Shown: positions 38,081 through 47,788, numbered from the stretch's first letter. The stretch: 64,000 bases of DNA from Vibrio tritonius (GCF_001547935.1 NZ_AP014635.1:1178001-1242000), one strand, 5' to 3'. Numbers and translations are program-made. Notes: generated from the sequence alone by a model not told the origin.

Positions 38081-38962
38081 TTATGCTGCAAACAACCGTG
38101 GCAACTGCGCATTATCACACGCTTGGTTGAGCCTGCTTTTTGCCAACTTAATGTTCTCTTTCCAGTTTTTATCTTGGGCCCACATTTCAATCACCATGGG
38201 GACCACACAATCCGTCTCTTTGAGGGTTTGGAAAATCGCATCAAAATTCACCTCACCATCACCAATGACTAAGTCACGAAATTGCCCTTGATAACCGGGG
38301 CTCACTTTGTGTGTGTCCTTTAAATGGATTTGGGTAATATGCGCTTTACTCAGCGCCAGTTCGGTACACACATCGTAATTCCAACCAGAGATATTGCCCA
38401 CATCCGGATAGGCGGTGAAGTAAGGGGAATTGATTGCCCGATTGAGAATTTCAAACTTACTCAATGAGTTGAGATAGTTCGTATCCATGATCTCAACCGC
38501 TAACATCACGCCAGCACGTTCTGCCATTTTCGCCGCTTGACGCATACCCTCAATAAAGCGCTCATGGGTCTCTTTATTCGCGGGCTCATAATAGACATCG
38601 TAGCCAGCGAGTTGAATGGTGCGAATGCCCAGTTTAAAGGCGAGGGTAATCGCTTTTTCCATGTGCAACACGGCTTGATGGCGAATTTCTGGGTCAGCAG
38701 AACCAAACGGATATTTGCGATGCGCACTTAAGCACAACGATTGCAAAGGTAACCCTACTTTTTCACACAGGTGGCGCAGTGAATAGATGGTTTCATCGTC
38801 CCAATCTAAACGGCTACGGCGCTCATCGGATTCATCTACCGAGATTTCCAGAAAATCAAAACCCAGCTGTTTGGTGGTGGTGAGTTTCTCTTCCCAACTC
38901 AGGTCGTTAGGAAGGGCTTTTTCATAAAGCCCGATCCGTTGACGTTGCAGAGGCTGATACAT
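38081..38962 (-). CDS. ulaE: L-xylulose-5-phosphate 3-epimerase UlaE
   Basis: 293 residues, a TIM-barrel sugar epimerase. Characteristic segments are QRIGLYEKALP, LEISVDESDERRSRLDW, VEIMDTNYLNS and IHLKDTH, containing the metal-binding Glu, Asp and His. It converts L-xylulose 5-phosphate to L-ribulose 5-phosphate in anaerobic ascorbate breakdown. AAGGAG precedes the ATG. It is the last gene of the ulaAB-C-F-(HAD)-D-E operon, 9 bp after ulaD. Confidence 0.95.
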   Translation of the reverse strand: MYQPLQRQRIGLYEKALPNDLSWEEKLTTTKQLGFDFLEISVDESDERRSRLDWDDETIYSLRHLCEKVGLPLQSLCLSAHRKYPFGSADPEIRHQAVLHMEKAITLAFKLGIRTIQLAGYDVYYEPANKETHERFIEGMRQAAKMAERAGVMLAVEIMDTNYLNSLSKFEILNRAINSPYFTAYPDVGNISGWNYDVCTELALSKAHITQIHLKDTHKVSPGYQGQFRDLVIGDGEVNFDAIFQTLKETDCVVPMVIEMWAQDKNWKENIKLAKSRLNQACDNAQLPRLFAA

Positions 38963-38971
38963 AGGCGCTCC

Positions 38972-39622
38972 TTATTCGTTCCAGTAGCGGTCGATTTGTG
39001 CACGTAGCGCCGCGGCGACTTCTGCGCCTTTGTCACCGGCGAGTGCGCGCCCAGCGATAAAGGTTTTGGCTTGAATGCCTTCAAATAAGTGAATGTCTTC
39101 AGGAACAATGCCACCAGTAATAGAGAGTTCGATGCCCATGTCAGACAGCTCGCGCATTTTGGCAATATCGGCATCGGTCCAACTCACACCAGCCAATTCA
39201 GCGTCGCGTGAGCGGTGATAAATGGCTTGTTTGATGCCTAAATCGACCCAAGCTTGCGCATCTTCCATGGTCCAACGACCGTAAATTTCGATCTGAATTT
39301 CGCCACCGAATTCATCGGCTACTTTTTTACACGCGGTGATGGTGGCAATGTGGGCTGCGGCGGAAACGGTAATCCAGTTTGCACCTGCTTCAAATGCCAT
39401 ACGGGCAAGGATGGCACCGCCATCGGTGGTCTTCATATCACACACCAAAATATGGTTAGGGTGATTGTGGCGCAGAGTGCGAACCGCGTTCATCCCTTCG
39501 GCGAAGGCCAAAATGGTGCCCACTTCAATCACGTCGACAAAGCCTTGCACGTTATGTGCAACATCAATAGCAGGAGCAAGAGAAGTTTGATCTAGGGCGA
39601 TTTGAATAAGAGGTTTAGTCAT
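38972..39622 (-). CDS. ulaD: 3-keto-L-gulonate-6-phosphate decarboxylase UlaD
   Basis: 216 residues from ATG 39622 (AAGGAT upstream); the open frame extends 44 codons upstream into the HAD gene but without family similarity. The orotidine-phosphate-decarboxylase-like barrel carries D11, E33 and D62-x-K64-xx-D67, the same numbering as E. coli UlaD. It converts 3-keto-L-gulonate 6-phosphate to L-xylulose 5-phosphate and CO2, using Mg2+. It lies 4 bp after the HAD gene. Confidence 0.95.
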   Translation of the reverse strand: MTKPLIQIALDQTSLAPAIDVAHNVQGFVDVIEVGTILAFAEGMNAVRTLRHNHPNHILVCDMKTTDGGAILARMAFEAGANWITVSAAAHIATITACKKVADEFGGEIQIEIYGRWTMEDAQAWVDLGIKQAIYHRSRDAELAGVSWTDADIAKMRELSDMGIELSITGGIVPEDIHLFEGIQAKTFIAGRALAGDKGAEVAAALRAQIDRYWNE

Positions 39623-39626
39623 GATG

Positions 39627-40448
39627 TTATCCTTGAATTTTTTCACGTATAAGGCGGGCAAGACCGTCTTGGTTATTATTGGTTGAGCAAACGAGGTTAG
39701 CGCCTTGTTTAACAAGGTCAGATGCGTTCGCCATCGCAACGCCAAGGCCGGCAAAACGAATCATGGAGAGATCGTTTTCGTTATCGCCGACTGCCATCAC
39801 ATGGTTGGCGTCGTAACCCAGTTCACTCACATATTCGGCAAGGCGTTTGCCTTTGCTGTTGCCTTGAGCAGAGAAATCGATGCGATTGGACCATGAACGC
39901 TCGCCATTGAAGGTCTTTTGAATCCACTCTTGCTGAGCAAAGCGTTCGACAGAATGGGGCTGTCCTTCAACGACAAATTTCCAGATATAGTCGGTTTGGC
40001 GAGCCAGTTCAGCAAAGGAGGCAATTCGTTCAATGCGCGGCTGTTGCTCTGGAGGAAATTGCTGTGCCCAATGTTCGAGCGCTTGCATGTAGGCGATGGG
40101 GTTACATTTGGAGTAAGTCATGGCGTTAGTGACGTACATGACTAACTTCATCTGGTATTGTTGCGCCAAGTCGATAAAGTCGAGCGCATCGTCTTTTGCA
40201 ATCGCGTTGTGTTTCAGCACTTGTTGGTGAGCATAATCATACACATAGGTCCCATTGCAGCAGATGATTGGGGTAGTCAGCCCTAGTTCATCATAATAAG
40301 GCTTGGCTGCGGTATGATGGCGACCCGTAACAATCACCACATGACACACTTCTTGTGCGTCGTGGATGGCTTGCTTCACGGCAGGATGGATGGTTTGTTG
40401 GTCATTAAGAACCGTACCATCTAGATCAAGTGCTAATACTTTGTACAT
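39627..40448 (-). CDS. Cof-type HAD-superfamily phosphatase in the ula operon
   Basis: 273 residues. Motif I D8-L-D10-G-T (nucleophile and acid/base), motif II VTGR, and motif III/IV near the end with GDNENDLSMIRFAG; the C2 cap is of Cof/YidA type. These enzymes dephosphorylate sugar phosphates in the cytoplasm. It lies 5 bp after ulaF and 4 bp before ulaD, fully inside the ascorbate operon, where E. coli has no such gene. A role in relieving sugar-phosphate build-up from the pathway is likely but inferred. Confidence 0.9.
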   Translation of the reverse strand: MYKVLALDLDGTVLNDQQTIHPAVKQAIHDAQEVCHVVIVTGRHHTAAKPYYDELGLTTPIICCNGTYVYDYAHQQVLKHNAIAKDDALDFIDLAQQYQMKLVMYVTNAMTYSKCNPIAYMQALEHWAQQFPPEQQPRIERIASFAELARQTDYIWKFVVEGQPHSVERFAQQEWIQKTFNGERSWSNRIDFSAQGNSKGKRLAEYVSELGYDANHVMAVGDNENDLSMIRFAGLGVAMANASDLVKQGANLVCSTNNNQDGLARLIREKIQG

Positions 40449-40453
40449 AGAGA

Positions 40454-41146
40454 TTACCTTTGTCCGTAATAGGCATTAGCGCCATGTTTTCTTAAGTAGT
40501 GTTTGTCTGACAATTCACGCTGAATGTGTACACCGCTATTGATGGTACGAGTGGCAATTGCCATTGAAGCGACTTCTTCTAACACCACGGCGTTGTGTAC
40601 TGCATCCATGCCATTTTTACCCCAAGAGAAAGGTCCATGGCCTGCGACAACCACGCTGGGTACAGCAAGAGGATCGAGATCGCGACGTTGAAACTCTTCA
40701 ATGATCACTGCGCCTGTGTTCTTTTCGTACTGCTCGGCAATTTCTTGTTTTGACAGCAGTCGCGTACAAGGAATGTCGCCGTAGAAGTAGTCGGCGTGAG
40801 TGGTGCCGAGTGCTGGAATGTCACTTTCTGCTTGGGCCCAAACGGTCGCAAAATGAGAGTGGGTATGAACGATGCCACCTAATTGTGGAAACGCACGGTA
40901 CAACTCTAAATGCGTCGGCGTATCACTAGAGGGATTGAGTGTGCCTTCAATAATGTTGCCATTAAGATCTAGTACTACGATGTCGTTGACCGTCATCACA
41001 TCGTACTCAACGCCTGATGGTTTAATCGCAATCACACCGCGTTCGCGGTCAATTTCAGACACATTACCCCAAGTGAAAGTAACTAAGCCGTAATCGGGCA
41101 GTTTGAGGTTAGCTGCGAGCACGCGTTCTTTTAATGCTTTATACAT
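40454..41146 (-). CDS. ulaF: L-ribulose-5-phosphate 4-epimerase UlaF
   Basis: 230 residues, class II aldolase/epimerase. Metal-binding H94, H96 and H98 in [11 protein letters not shown], with [15 protein letters not shown] and IKPSGVEYD as substrate loops and a C-terminal [11 protein letters not shown]. It converts L-ribulose 5-phosphate to D-xylulose 5-phosphate. AraD-like enzymes are similar, but the ula context decides. AGGAG precedes the ATG; it is 9 bp after ulaC. Confidence 0.95.
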   Translation of the reverse strand: MYKALKERVLAANLKLPDYGLVTFTWGNVSEIDRERGVIAIKPSGVEYDVMTVNDIVVLDLNGNIIEGTLNPSSDTPTHLELYRAFPQLGGIVHTHSHFATVWAQAESDIPALGTTHADYFYGDIPCTRLLSKQEIAEQYEKNTGAVIIEEFQRRDLDPLAVPSVVVAGHGPFSWGKNGMDAVHNAVVLEEVASMAIATRTINSGVHIQRELSDKHYLRKHGANAYYGQR

Positions 41147-41155
41147 GATGAACTC

Positions 41156-41635
41156 CTACGCCGTAGCTTCTTCTAGAGCGGCATCAATAACTTGATAAAC
41201 CTCTTGCGCGCTCTGGCAGCGACGTAGCTTGTCCAAATCGACCCCCGTTTCACTCTCATCGTCATCCAACACTTGAGTCACTTCCATCAGGCCTTCCATG
41301 TGTTGGTCAGAAGTGCTACCGGCTAAGGTAATCAAGACGTCTATTGGGCTATCTTCGCCTTCAAAGAACACCGGTTCTTTTAAGGTGACTAAAGCAAAAG
41401 CGGTGCGTACCACGCCATTTTCTGGGCGAGCATGAGGCATAGCTAAACTTGGGGCGATAACGATATAAGGCCCTAATTTTTCGACACTGCTAATGATGGC
41501 GTCGTGATAAGAAGGCTTAATTGCGCCTGATTTGATCAACATGTCGGTGCCAATTTTGATCGCGGCTTTCCAGTCACTGGCTTCTGCTTGCAGGCAGATA
41601 GAGTTGTTTTCGATAAGAGATTGTTTTAATGCCAT
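41156..41635 (-). CDS. ulaC: Ascorbate-specific PTS EIIA component UlaC
   Basis: 159 residues, mannitol/fructose-type EIIA fold. Phospho-accepting H68 is in SLAMPHARPENGV. It relays phosphate from HPr to the EIIB domain of the fused UlaAB. GGAGAG precedes the ATG. A hairpin separates it from ulaAB. Confidence 0.94.
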   Translation of the reverse strand: MALKQSLIENNSICLQAEASDWKAAIKIGTDMLIKSGAIKPSYHDAIISSVEKLGPYIVIAPSLAMPHARPENGVVRTAFALVTLKEPVFFEGEDSPIDVLITLAGSTSDQHMEGLMEVTQVLDDDESETGVDLDKLRRCQSAQEVYQVIDAALEEATA

Positions 41636-41652
41636 GATGTGTCTCTCCTATG

Positions 41653-41671
41653 GGGCCGGTAATTCCGGCCC
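41653..41671. other. Intercistronic hairpin between ulaAB and ulaC
   Basis: Stem GGGCCGG / CCGGCCC with a 5-nt loop. On the coding (minus) strand no U-run follows, so it is more likely an mRNA-stabilising or processing structure than a terminator; the plus strand does have CTTTTT after it. Confidence 0.5.
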
Positions 41672-41710
41672 TTTTTAATTACATTGCTTACGTTATGAAA
41701 ATTTGGAAGA

Positions 41711-43471
41711 TTATTTGGTTGGAATAAAATTCTTGTTGATGATGTCGAGGAGCTCATCGCCAAAGGAGTTTGGATTGAGCATGTTTTGTACCCCAAGCAC
41801 AAACTTACCTTCGCCAGCGTCCATTTCACCGGACAAGTGTTTAGATGAAACAATGATGTCGGTCGTGGCCAACTTGGCTTTGTAATCGGATAGGGCACAA
41901 GAATCCATCACATGAGGGATGCCTTTTTTCTCAAGATATTTACCAATTTTCATCTTCATCATCATCGATGATCCTTGGCCATTACCACACACGGCCAAGA
42001 TGCTAACTGGGCGAACACCATCGCTTGCTGCGATAGCTTGTTCAACGGCTTGAATCACTTCAGGTTCTTCTGCAATATCAACAAGACCTGCCGCATCTTC
42101 TTCTGCGCGCAATTTTTTAGAGGCGAAGAACATGTAGACACAAGCCAAGGCGATCAGGACAAAGAAGAACAACTTAGAAATGGAGATACCTTGCATGACA
42201 ACAGGGAAGACTAATGCCCAGTCCGCCATACCCATCCAGCCGTTAAATGATGTTCCGTACACAGAGAACAGATGAATTGCCCAAGCGGAACCAAGCACTT
42301 CGATAATACCCATCACGAAACAGATTTTCATCACAGCGCGCCAACCACCAAAGTGATTTGAGAACACGCCGATAGTTGCGTTGGAGAAGAACATTGGAAT
42401 AAATCCAGGGATGATCATAATTGGAGCATTAAAGGCAAGCAGCGCAAGTACCGCTGCAAATTGACCTAATGCGCCCCACATAAAACCAAATACCATCGCG
42501 TTAGGCGAGAAGGCATAAATAGCCGCACAGTCAATCGCCAATACCGCATTAGGAATCACACGTTCGGAGATGCCTTTAAACGCTTCAGACAGCTCGGCAA
42601 CGAACATGCGTACACCAACGACGATTACTTGCACAGCAACAGCAAATTTCAAACCGGTTTCTAAGATATAGATAGACCAATGGGTTGAACCTGCCATGGT
42701 TTGTAAGTTGTCCAGACCAAACGACAACAAAATAATGCCAAAGAACAGGGTCATAACGATGGCTGTCGAAGCAATGCTGTCGTGAAAAATATGCAGCCAT
42801 TTAGGTAAGTTTAAGTGATCTACGCTTTCGTTTTTGTCGCCCAGCTTCGGCGCAACTTTGGTCGCAATCCAAGACGCTACTTGCTGTTGGTGACCGATAG
42901 AGAAGCCGGCACCACCAGTCACTTCTTCTGTGGCCTTGAACATGATATTGGAAGAGATCCCCCAATACAGCGCCATGATCACGGCAGAATAGATGATGGT
43001 TTGCCACATGCCAACGCCCATCACGTAATAGAACACCGCAATCAAACCTGCTTGCTGGAACATAATGTGCCCAGTCAGCATGATGGTGCGAATCCCGGTG
43101 ATACGGCGAAAGAGTACCAAAAGAATGTTGATGGCAAGTGCCAATAATACGGTGTATCCCACCCATGAATAGTCGTCACCCATGGCATCCATGGTCGCCA
43201 TCATAGTGGTGTAAGGGTCGATGACCGAACCGGTCAATTGATGGTATTCCGCCAGTTTTTCAATGACGGGTTTAAAACCTGCAGTTAGTGTTCCAGCGCC
43301 GACTTGTACCAGCATAAAACCAACAATGGTTTTAATGGTGCCTTTTAAAATGGTGGTGCCGTCTCGTCTCAGTAGCCAGTAGCCTATTAGTGTAACTAGC
43401 CCCAAAAGTAGCGGCGCTTTGGTCATCACTTGGCTGTAAAAAATATAGAAGATGTTATACAAGGTCTCCAT
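41711..43471 (-). CDS. Ascorbate-specific PTS EIIC-EIIB fusion (UlaA-UlaB)
   Basis: 586 residues joining two proteins that are separate in E. coli. Residues about 1-460 are the multi-spanning UlaA-type EIIC ([20 protein letters not shown] start, [33 protein letters not shown]). A linker with [20 protein letters not shown] follows. The C-terminal EIIB has its phospho-accepting Cys at 495 in [14 protein letters not shown]. It imports and phosphorylates L-ascorbate. AGGGG precedes the ATG. First gene of the minus-strand operon, divergent from ulaR. Confidence 0.94.
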   Translation of the reverse strand: METLYNIFYIFYSQVMTKAPLLLGLVTLIGYWLLRRDGTTILKGTIKTIVGFMLVQVGAGTLTAGFKPVIEKLAEYHQLTGSVIDPYTTMMATMDAMGDDYSWVGYTVLLALAINILLVLFRRITGIRTIMLTGHIMFQQAGLIAVFYYVMGVGMWQTIIYSAVIMALYWGISSNIMFKATEEVTGGAGFSIGHQQQVASWIATKVAPKLGDKNESVDHLNLPKWLHIFHDSIASTAIVMTLFFGIILLSFGLDNLQTMAGSTHWSIYILETGLKFAVAVQVIVVGVRMFVAELSEAFKGISERVIPNAVLAIDCAAIYAFSPNAMVFGFMWGALGQFAAVLALLAFNAPIMIIPGFIPMFFSNATIGVFSNHFGGWRAVMKICFVMGIIEVLGSAWAIHLFSVYGTSFNGWMGMADWALVFPVVMQGISISKLFFFVLIALACVYMFFASKKLRAEEDAAGLVDIAEEPEVIQAVEQAIAASDGVRPVSILAVCGNGQGSSMMMKMKIGKYLEKKGIPHVMDSCALSDYKAKLATTDIIVSSKHLSGEMDAGEGKFVLGVQNMLNPNSFGDELLDIINKNFIPTK

Positions 43472-43833
43472 ATCTTTACCCCTGAATAAGTTGTCGTTGT
43501 AATCGTTGTAGGTCAGAGAGGTTCTCGTAAGATGCAGCGAGAAAGACTCGTTAAGTGCTCACGCAATAAACAATACCAATCAAAAGTAATCATTCAATGC
43601 GCATTTGTGATTACTTTGAGCTGCATCAAATTTGTCCTTTATTTGGCCGCTATTTTGATAACCAGATCACTTGTGTGGTTTTAAAATTCAATAAAAACAG
43701 TTACTTAATTTTATTTGTGATCGAGGTTTTGTTTTTCTTTGTTGATTGTTTGACAATCATTTTTGAGATTAATACAATCAAATTAAATCAAAACTAATCA
43801 AAAATAATCATGCGAAATCATGAGGGTGATAAA
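43472..43833. promoter_or_regulatory. Divergent ula control region
   Basis: 362 bp, A/T rich, with no credible gene. Inverted repeat AAGTAATCA (43584-43592) / TGATTACTT (43608-43616) lies about 115 bp before ulaAB. Near ulaR the block 43758-43812 carries several phased AATCA words. Both are candidate UlaR sites; DeoR-type regulators commonly bind such repeated or inverted motifs. The 66-residue ORF at 43597 is Phe/Ile-rich by composition only and is not called. Confidence 0.45.
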
Positions 43834-44589
43834 ATGAATGAAGTTCAGAGACATAATGGCATTCTGTCGTTGTTGGAAGAGAAGCAAGCCATCAACGTCA
43901 ACCACATTATTGAGCAGTTCCATGTCTCTCCTGCAACTGCCCGTCGTGATATCGCAAAGCTCGATGAACTTGGCAAGTTAAAGAAAGTGCGTAATGGGGC
44001 TGAGCGTATTGAAGGGAAAAAGCGCACTTGGTCACCGCTTAATATCGATAGCACTGAGCATTATGAAGAGAAAGAACGCATTGCCGTACAAGCTGCGCAG
44101 CTGTGCCAGCCTGGTGATAGTGTGGTGATTAACTGCGGTTCAACCGCGTTTTTGCTCGGGCAGCAGCTTTGCGGTCAGGATGTGCAAATAGTGACCAACT
44201 ATTTTCCGCTGGCAAGCTATTTGATTAACGAAGATCACGATGATGTCATCATCATTGGTGGTCAATACAACAAAGCGCAGCATATCTTTCTTAATCCAGC
44301 TCCAGATTCACTGGGCAGTTACGCTGGTAACTGGATGTTTACCAGTGGTAAAGGATTAACAGAAACCGGTTTGTATAAAGCGGATATGTTAACCGCTGTG
44401 GCTGAACAGCAAATGCTCGAGCAAATCGATAAGCTGGTGGTGGTCGTTGACAGTTCAAAAGTGGGGCAGCGAACGGGCATGCTGTTCTGTTCTGCAGAGA
44501 AAATCGACATAGTTATCACAGGTAAAGAGGCTGAACCAAGCGTGGTCGCCGCACTGGAGGCGCAAGGAACGCAAGTGATCTTAGTCTAA
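43834..44589 (+). CDS. ulaR: Ascorbate-responsive DeoR-family repressor UlaR
   Basis: 251 residues from ATG 43834, which follows GAGGGTGA and matches the E. coli UlaR N-terminus (MTEAQRHQ vs MNEVQRHN); ORF extends eight codons upstream. N-terminal helix-turn-helix with FHVSPATARRDIAKLDELGKL, then a DeoR sensor domain (INCGSTAFLLGQ, MFTSGKGLTETGLYKADML, VVVDSSKVGQ). In E. coli UlaR is released by L-ascorbate 6-phosphate. It is divergent from ulaAB and upstream of ulaG on the same strand. Confidence 0.95.
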   Translation: MNEVQRHNGILSLLEEKQAINVNHIIEQFHVSPATARRDIAKLDELGKLKKVRNGAERIEGKKRTWSPLNIDSTEHYEEKERIAVQAAQLCQPGDSVVINCGSTAFLLGQQLCGQDVQIVTNYFPLASYLINEDHDDVIIIGGQYNKAQHIFLNPAPDSLGSYAGNWMFTSGKGLTETGLYKADMLTAVAEQQMLEQIDKLVVVVDSSKVGQRTGMLFCSAEKIDIVITGKEAEPSVVAALEAQGTQVILV

Positions 44590-44637
44590 ATCGCACCACC
44601 GTAATTCAACACTAACTTAATCACCTTAAATTTAGCC

Positions 44638-44657
44638 GCCTTGTGTAAAACAAGGCG
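44638..44657 (+). other. Hairpin between ulaR and ulaG
   Basis: Short stem CGCCTTG / CAAGGCG with an A-rich loop and no following U-run. It may separate or attenuate ulaG expression relative to ulaR. Confidence 0.35.
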
Positions 44658-44724
44658 TCGACTCCCTACATCTTAAATTTAATAAAACGCGGTTATTCGC
44701 GGTGAAACAAAAAGGTATATGGTT

Positions 44725-45792
44725 ATGAGCAAAGTAGATGAAATTACACGTGAATCTTGGATCTTAAACACGTTTCCTGAATGGGGAACTTGGTTAAACG
44801 AAGAGATTGAGAAAACCGAAGTACAACCTAATACCTTTGCCATGTGGTGGCTCGGTTGTACAGGTATTTGGTTGAAATCTGAAGGTAACACCAACCTCAC
44901 TATCGATTTCTGGTGTGGTACAGGTAAGAAAACGCAGAAAAACCCATTGATGAAACATCAACACCAAATGATGCGTATGGGCGGTGTGCGTGCATTACAA
45001 CCTAACTTACGAACTTCACCATTTGTGTTGGACCCATTTGGTATCAAACAAATCGATGCAGTCATGGCAACCCATGATCATGCAGACCATATTGACCCTA
45101 ACGTCGCCGCTGCCGTTCTGCAAAATTGCGATAACCATGTGAAATTTATCGGTCCACAAGCTTGTGTCGATTTGTGGTTAGGCTGGGGCGTGCCTAAAGA
45201 ACGTTGTGTTGTAGCGAAAGTTGGCGATGTGATTGAAGTCGGTGACATGAAAATTCATGTGTTGGATTCTTTCGACCGTACTGCGTTGGTGACTCTGCCC
45301 GAAGGTGTCTCTTCTTATAATAAAGAGATTTTGGATGGTATGGACAAACGTGCTGTGAACTATCTGATTGAAACGACAGGCGGTAACCTTTACCACTCAG
45401 GTGACTCACACTATTCAAACTACTATGCCAAACACGGTAACGACTACAAAATCGATGTGGCCTTGCTCTCTTATGGGGAAAACCCACGTGGTGTTACCGA
45501 TAAAATGACCTCATCTGATATTTTGCGTGCCGGTGAATCGCTAGATTGTAATGTCGTGATTCCATTCCACCATGATATTTGGGCTAACTTCCAAAGTGAC
45601 CCACGTGAAATCGAAGTGTTGTGGAATATGAAGAAAGATCGTCTCAACTATCATTTCAGCCCATTCTTCTGGCAAGTGGGTGGCAAATATACGTATCCAA
45701 CCGATAAAGATACGATGCATTACCAACACTTCCGTGGTTTTGCTGATATTTTCACCGATGAGCCAGAGCTACCTTACAAAGCATTCTTGTAA
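44725..45792 (+). CDS. ulaG: L-ascorbate-6-phosphate lactonase UlaG
   Basis: 355 residues from ATG 44725, matching the E. coli start MSKV; another ATG two codons earlier (44719) is possible. Metallo-beta-lactamase fold with metal motif THDHADHID, and later [18 protein letters not shown] and [12 protein letters not shown]. It opens the lactone ring of ascorbate 6-phosphate to 3-keto-L-gulonate 6-phosphate, the step between UlaABC and UlaD. In E. coli ulaG is likewise transcribed apart from ulaA-F. Confidence 0.96.
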   Translation: MSKVDEITRESWILNTFPEWGTWLNEEIEKTEVQPNTFAMWWLGCTGIWLKSEGNTNLTIDFWCGTGKKTQKNPLMKHQHQMMRMGGVRALQPNLRTSPFVLDPFGIKQIDAVMATHDHADHIDPNVAAAVLQNCDNHVKFIGPQACVDLWLGWGVPKERCVVAKVGDVIEVGDMKIHVLDSFDRTALVTLPEGVSSYNKEILDGMDKRAVNYLIETTGGNLYHSGDSHYSNYYAKHGNDYKIDVALLSYGENPRGVTDKMTSSDILRAGESLDCNVVIPFHHDIWANFQSDPREIEVLWNMKKDRLNYHFSPFFWQVGGKYTYPTDKDTMHYQHFRGFADIFTDEPELPYKAFL

Positions 45793-45865
45793 TGTTCGCT
45801 ATTTGACTAGGCAAATCTGCTCACATTTGCTCAGTCTCTAGGGGGATGCGCTCCCATACCGATAC

Positions 45866-45891
45866 AGCCCAACAGTTCGTTGGGCTTTTTT
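45866..45891 (+). terminator. Rho-independent terminator after ulaG
   Basis: Stem AGCCCAAC / GTTGGGCT with a 5-nt loop and a TTTTTT tail, 74 bp after the ulaG stop. Confidence 0.88.
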
Positions 45892-45980
45892 GGTGCAGTC
45901 TTGTTTATTGGGTCGCAAAGTTGCTATTCTGTTTCGCGTTATACTGCAGTTTAGATCGACAATGAGGTAGGAGATTTACC

Positions 45981-46613
45981 TTGAGTGAGCGACGAATTAA
46001 TAGACAGCTTGGAGAGTTGTATTCGGCGATGGATCCCGAATTACGACGCTTACAATTCAAAGCCAAAGAGAGAACGTATCAATACAATCAGACCTTGCCA
46101 GGTCAATCATTACAGAGACAGCTTTTATTGGCGGAGCTGCTTGGCGATTGTGATGAGCAAACCCAAATTAAGCCAAATTTCGAATGTGACTATGGTTTTA
46201 ATGTGCATTTTAAAGGATCTGCTGTGGTGGAGTCGGGCTGTGTGATGCTCGACAGTGCTGAGATCATGATCGGCAATAATGTCTATTTTGCAGAGCATGT
46301 CTGTCTTGCTTGTGCTAGCCACCCATTGGTGGTGGAAGAGCGGCAGAATGCCTTAGCGTATGCGCAAAATATCACCATTCAAGAGGATGTTTGGGTAGGT
46401 GAACATTGCACCATTTTGGGTGGGGTGACGATTGGCCGAGGAGCCATTATTCAAGCCGGTTCTGTAGTAACTGAGGACATACCCAGTGGTATGGTGGCGA
46501 AAGGGAATCCATGTAAAGCGATACGTGTGGTAACTCAATCTGATCGCGATACGTTTAGGTTGCCAGAGAGCAACATCCTTGCAGACTCTCCGGCAGTGGA
46601 TATTCATCAATGA
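45981..46613 (+). CDS. Maltose/galactoside O-acetyltransferase-like protein
   Basis: 210 residues, TTG start after GTAGGAG. N-terminal Mac domain (SERRINRQLGELYSAMDPELRR), then left-handed beta-helix hexapeptide repeats (GSAVVESGCVMLDSAEIMIGNNVYF; VWVGEHCTILGGVTIGRGAII) and the conserved H in LACASHPL. Such enzymes acetylate sugars with acetyl-CoA. Substrate not identifiable. Its last 7 bp overlap the converging gene at 46607. The loop and tail differ from classic LacA, so the function is called at family level only. Confidence 0.88.
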   Translation: MSERRINRQLGELYSAMDPELRRLQFKAKERTYQYNQTLPGQSLQRQLLLAELLGDCDEQTQIKPNFECDYGFNVHFKGSAVVESGCVMLDSAEIMIGNNVYFAEHVCLACASHPLVVEERQNALAYAQNITIQEDVWVGEHCTILGGVTIGRGAIIQAGSVVTEDIPSGMVAKGNPCKAIRVVTQSDRDTFRLPESNILADSPAVDIHQ

Positions 46614-47380
46614 TCTAACGCGATGTGGGTCGCTAAACGGTGTTTCTCTTGTTCAAAACGTTTGAGCAGTTGGCGTAATGCTAGTAGCTGCTCAGACAAG
46701 CGATTTTTTTTACGTACCATGAGTACTAATTTGGCAATCCAACTAAAGCGATTTAAAACCGTTTCTGTTAAACGAAATGCCTTTTCGGTGCCTTGACCAA
46801 ATTCTTGATACCAGTGTAAAAGCGCACGTAAACGAGTCTCATCGCTTACTTGTTTTAGACGATAAGAATCAAGCAAAAATAAAAGGAAGTCGCGCGTACG
46901 CAGAGTGGGGTTGCTTGAAATTCTTGCTTCTTCTAAATCTAAAAATGTCACTTTCCCTTCTTCATTGACCACGATATCACGCATCGCTGGGCGTCCATGA
47001 ATCATGTTATGACGATGGAAGTCACACAAAACGTCGGTCGCTTTCATAAAAAGGCCAGTGTGGCGTTTCTCATCTTGGCGATGAATCGGCTCACCTGCAT
47101 TTTTGGTAATAAAAAATGAACGACCTTTAAAAATGAGATCGGGTGTCGATAAGCCATGTTTATTGGCGTAGTCCAGTAGAGTCACTTCTTTTTTAAAGCG
47201 CTCTTTTGGGCTTAAACCGCTGGTTAAAACAAGGTGAGACCGATTTTTCTTGTGTCTCAAATAAAAATTGATTAGCCGATTAATGGCATTACGCTTGTCT
47301 TCGCCACACTTTTTTAGCCAGTACGTTGAATTGTACTGTTCAAGCATGTAAACGAACACTTTGCGATGGTTATTACTCAT
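46607..47380 (-). CDS. Kdo/WaaP-type lipopolysaccharide kinase-like protein
   Basis: 257 residues, GAGGAAT before the ATG. Protein-kinase-like fold with a catalytic-loop equivalent FHRHNMIHGRPAMRDIVV (His, Gly, Arg, Asp) and a metal-binding strand VTFLDLEEA in place of DFG, as in the small bacterial LPS kinases and Bud32-like proteins. The N-terminus is basic (KNRSHLVLTSGLSPKERFKKE). Probably cytoplasmic and acting on lipid A-core or a related sugar; not certain. It is not near other LPS genes here. Confidence 0.72.
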   Translation of the reverse strand: MSNNHRKVFVYMLEQYNSTYWLKKCGEDKRNAINRLINFYLRHKKNRSHLVLTSGLSPKERFKKEVTLLDYANKHGLSTPDLIFKGRSFFITKNAGEPIHRQDEKRHTGLFMKATDVLCDFHRHNMIHGRPAMRDIVVNEEGKVTFLDLEEARISSNPTLRTRDFLLFLLDSYRLKQVSDETRLRALLHWYQEFGQGTEKAFRLTETVLNRFSWIAKLVLMVRKKNRLSEQLLALRQLLKRFEQEKHRLATHIALDH

Positions 47381-47788
47381 ACATTCCTCAAAGCCGATTA
47401 CGAGTGCTTTATTTTATAAAAATATTAATTGCACACTGTTCATCATTATTCTGTCATCATACTCTGAAACACATTGAAACATATGTCAGGTTTTTGTCAG
47501 GATTTATGCAATCCAGTTGATACATAGCTCTCATCAATAAGTTGCATTCGTTTATATATCGAACGGTCAATCATTTAGCGGATGATTAGGATGCGTGTCC
47601 TTTTAACGGTGTTGATGATGAAGGTATTGATAAAGGTGTGTGTCCTTTTCCCGAGTGATTTTTCTAGCCAAATAGGGTTAGCGTATTGAAAAGTGATAAC
47701 GAGTGTCGTCTAATCAAACAATACATAAGAACCGCGTTATAAAGGATATGGGCGGTGTCGTTCCTCAGGATGTACAGGAAAAGAATCT
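47381..47788. other. Intergenic region carrying two REP-like elements
   Basis: 408 bp without a gene. GGTGTGTGTCCTTTT lies at 47635-47649 and a shorter relative, GCGTGTCCTTTTAACGG, at 47593-47609, same orientation, 42 bp apart. Both match the family around the RAYT at 50.6 kb. The right part is the leader of the Lrp-type gene, with AGGAAAAG before its ATG. Confidence 0.5.

Noticed and set aside
38308..38318. GTGTGTGTCC inside ulaE as a REP insertion
   Set aside because: The encoded IHLKDTH is a conserved part of UlaE proteins, so ordinary coding sequence is the better explanation.
43597..43797. 66-residue Phe/Ile-rich ORF in the ula control region
   Set aside because: Low-complexity, A/T-driven, no ribosome site; lies over the operators.
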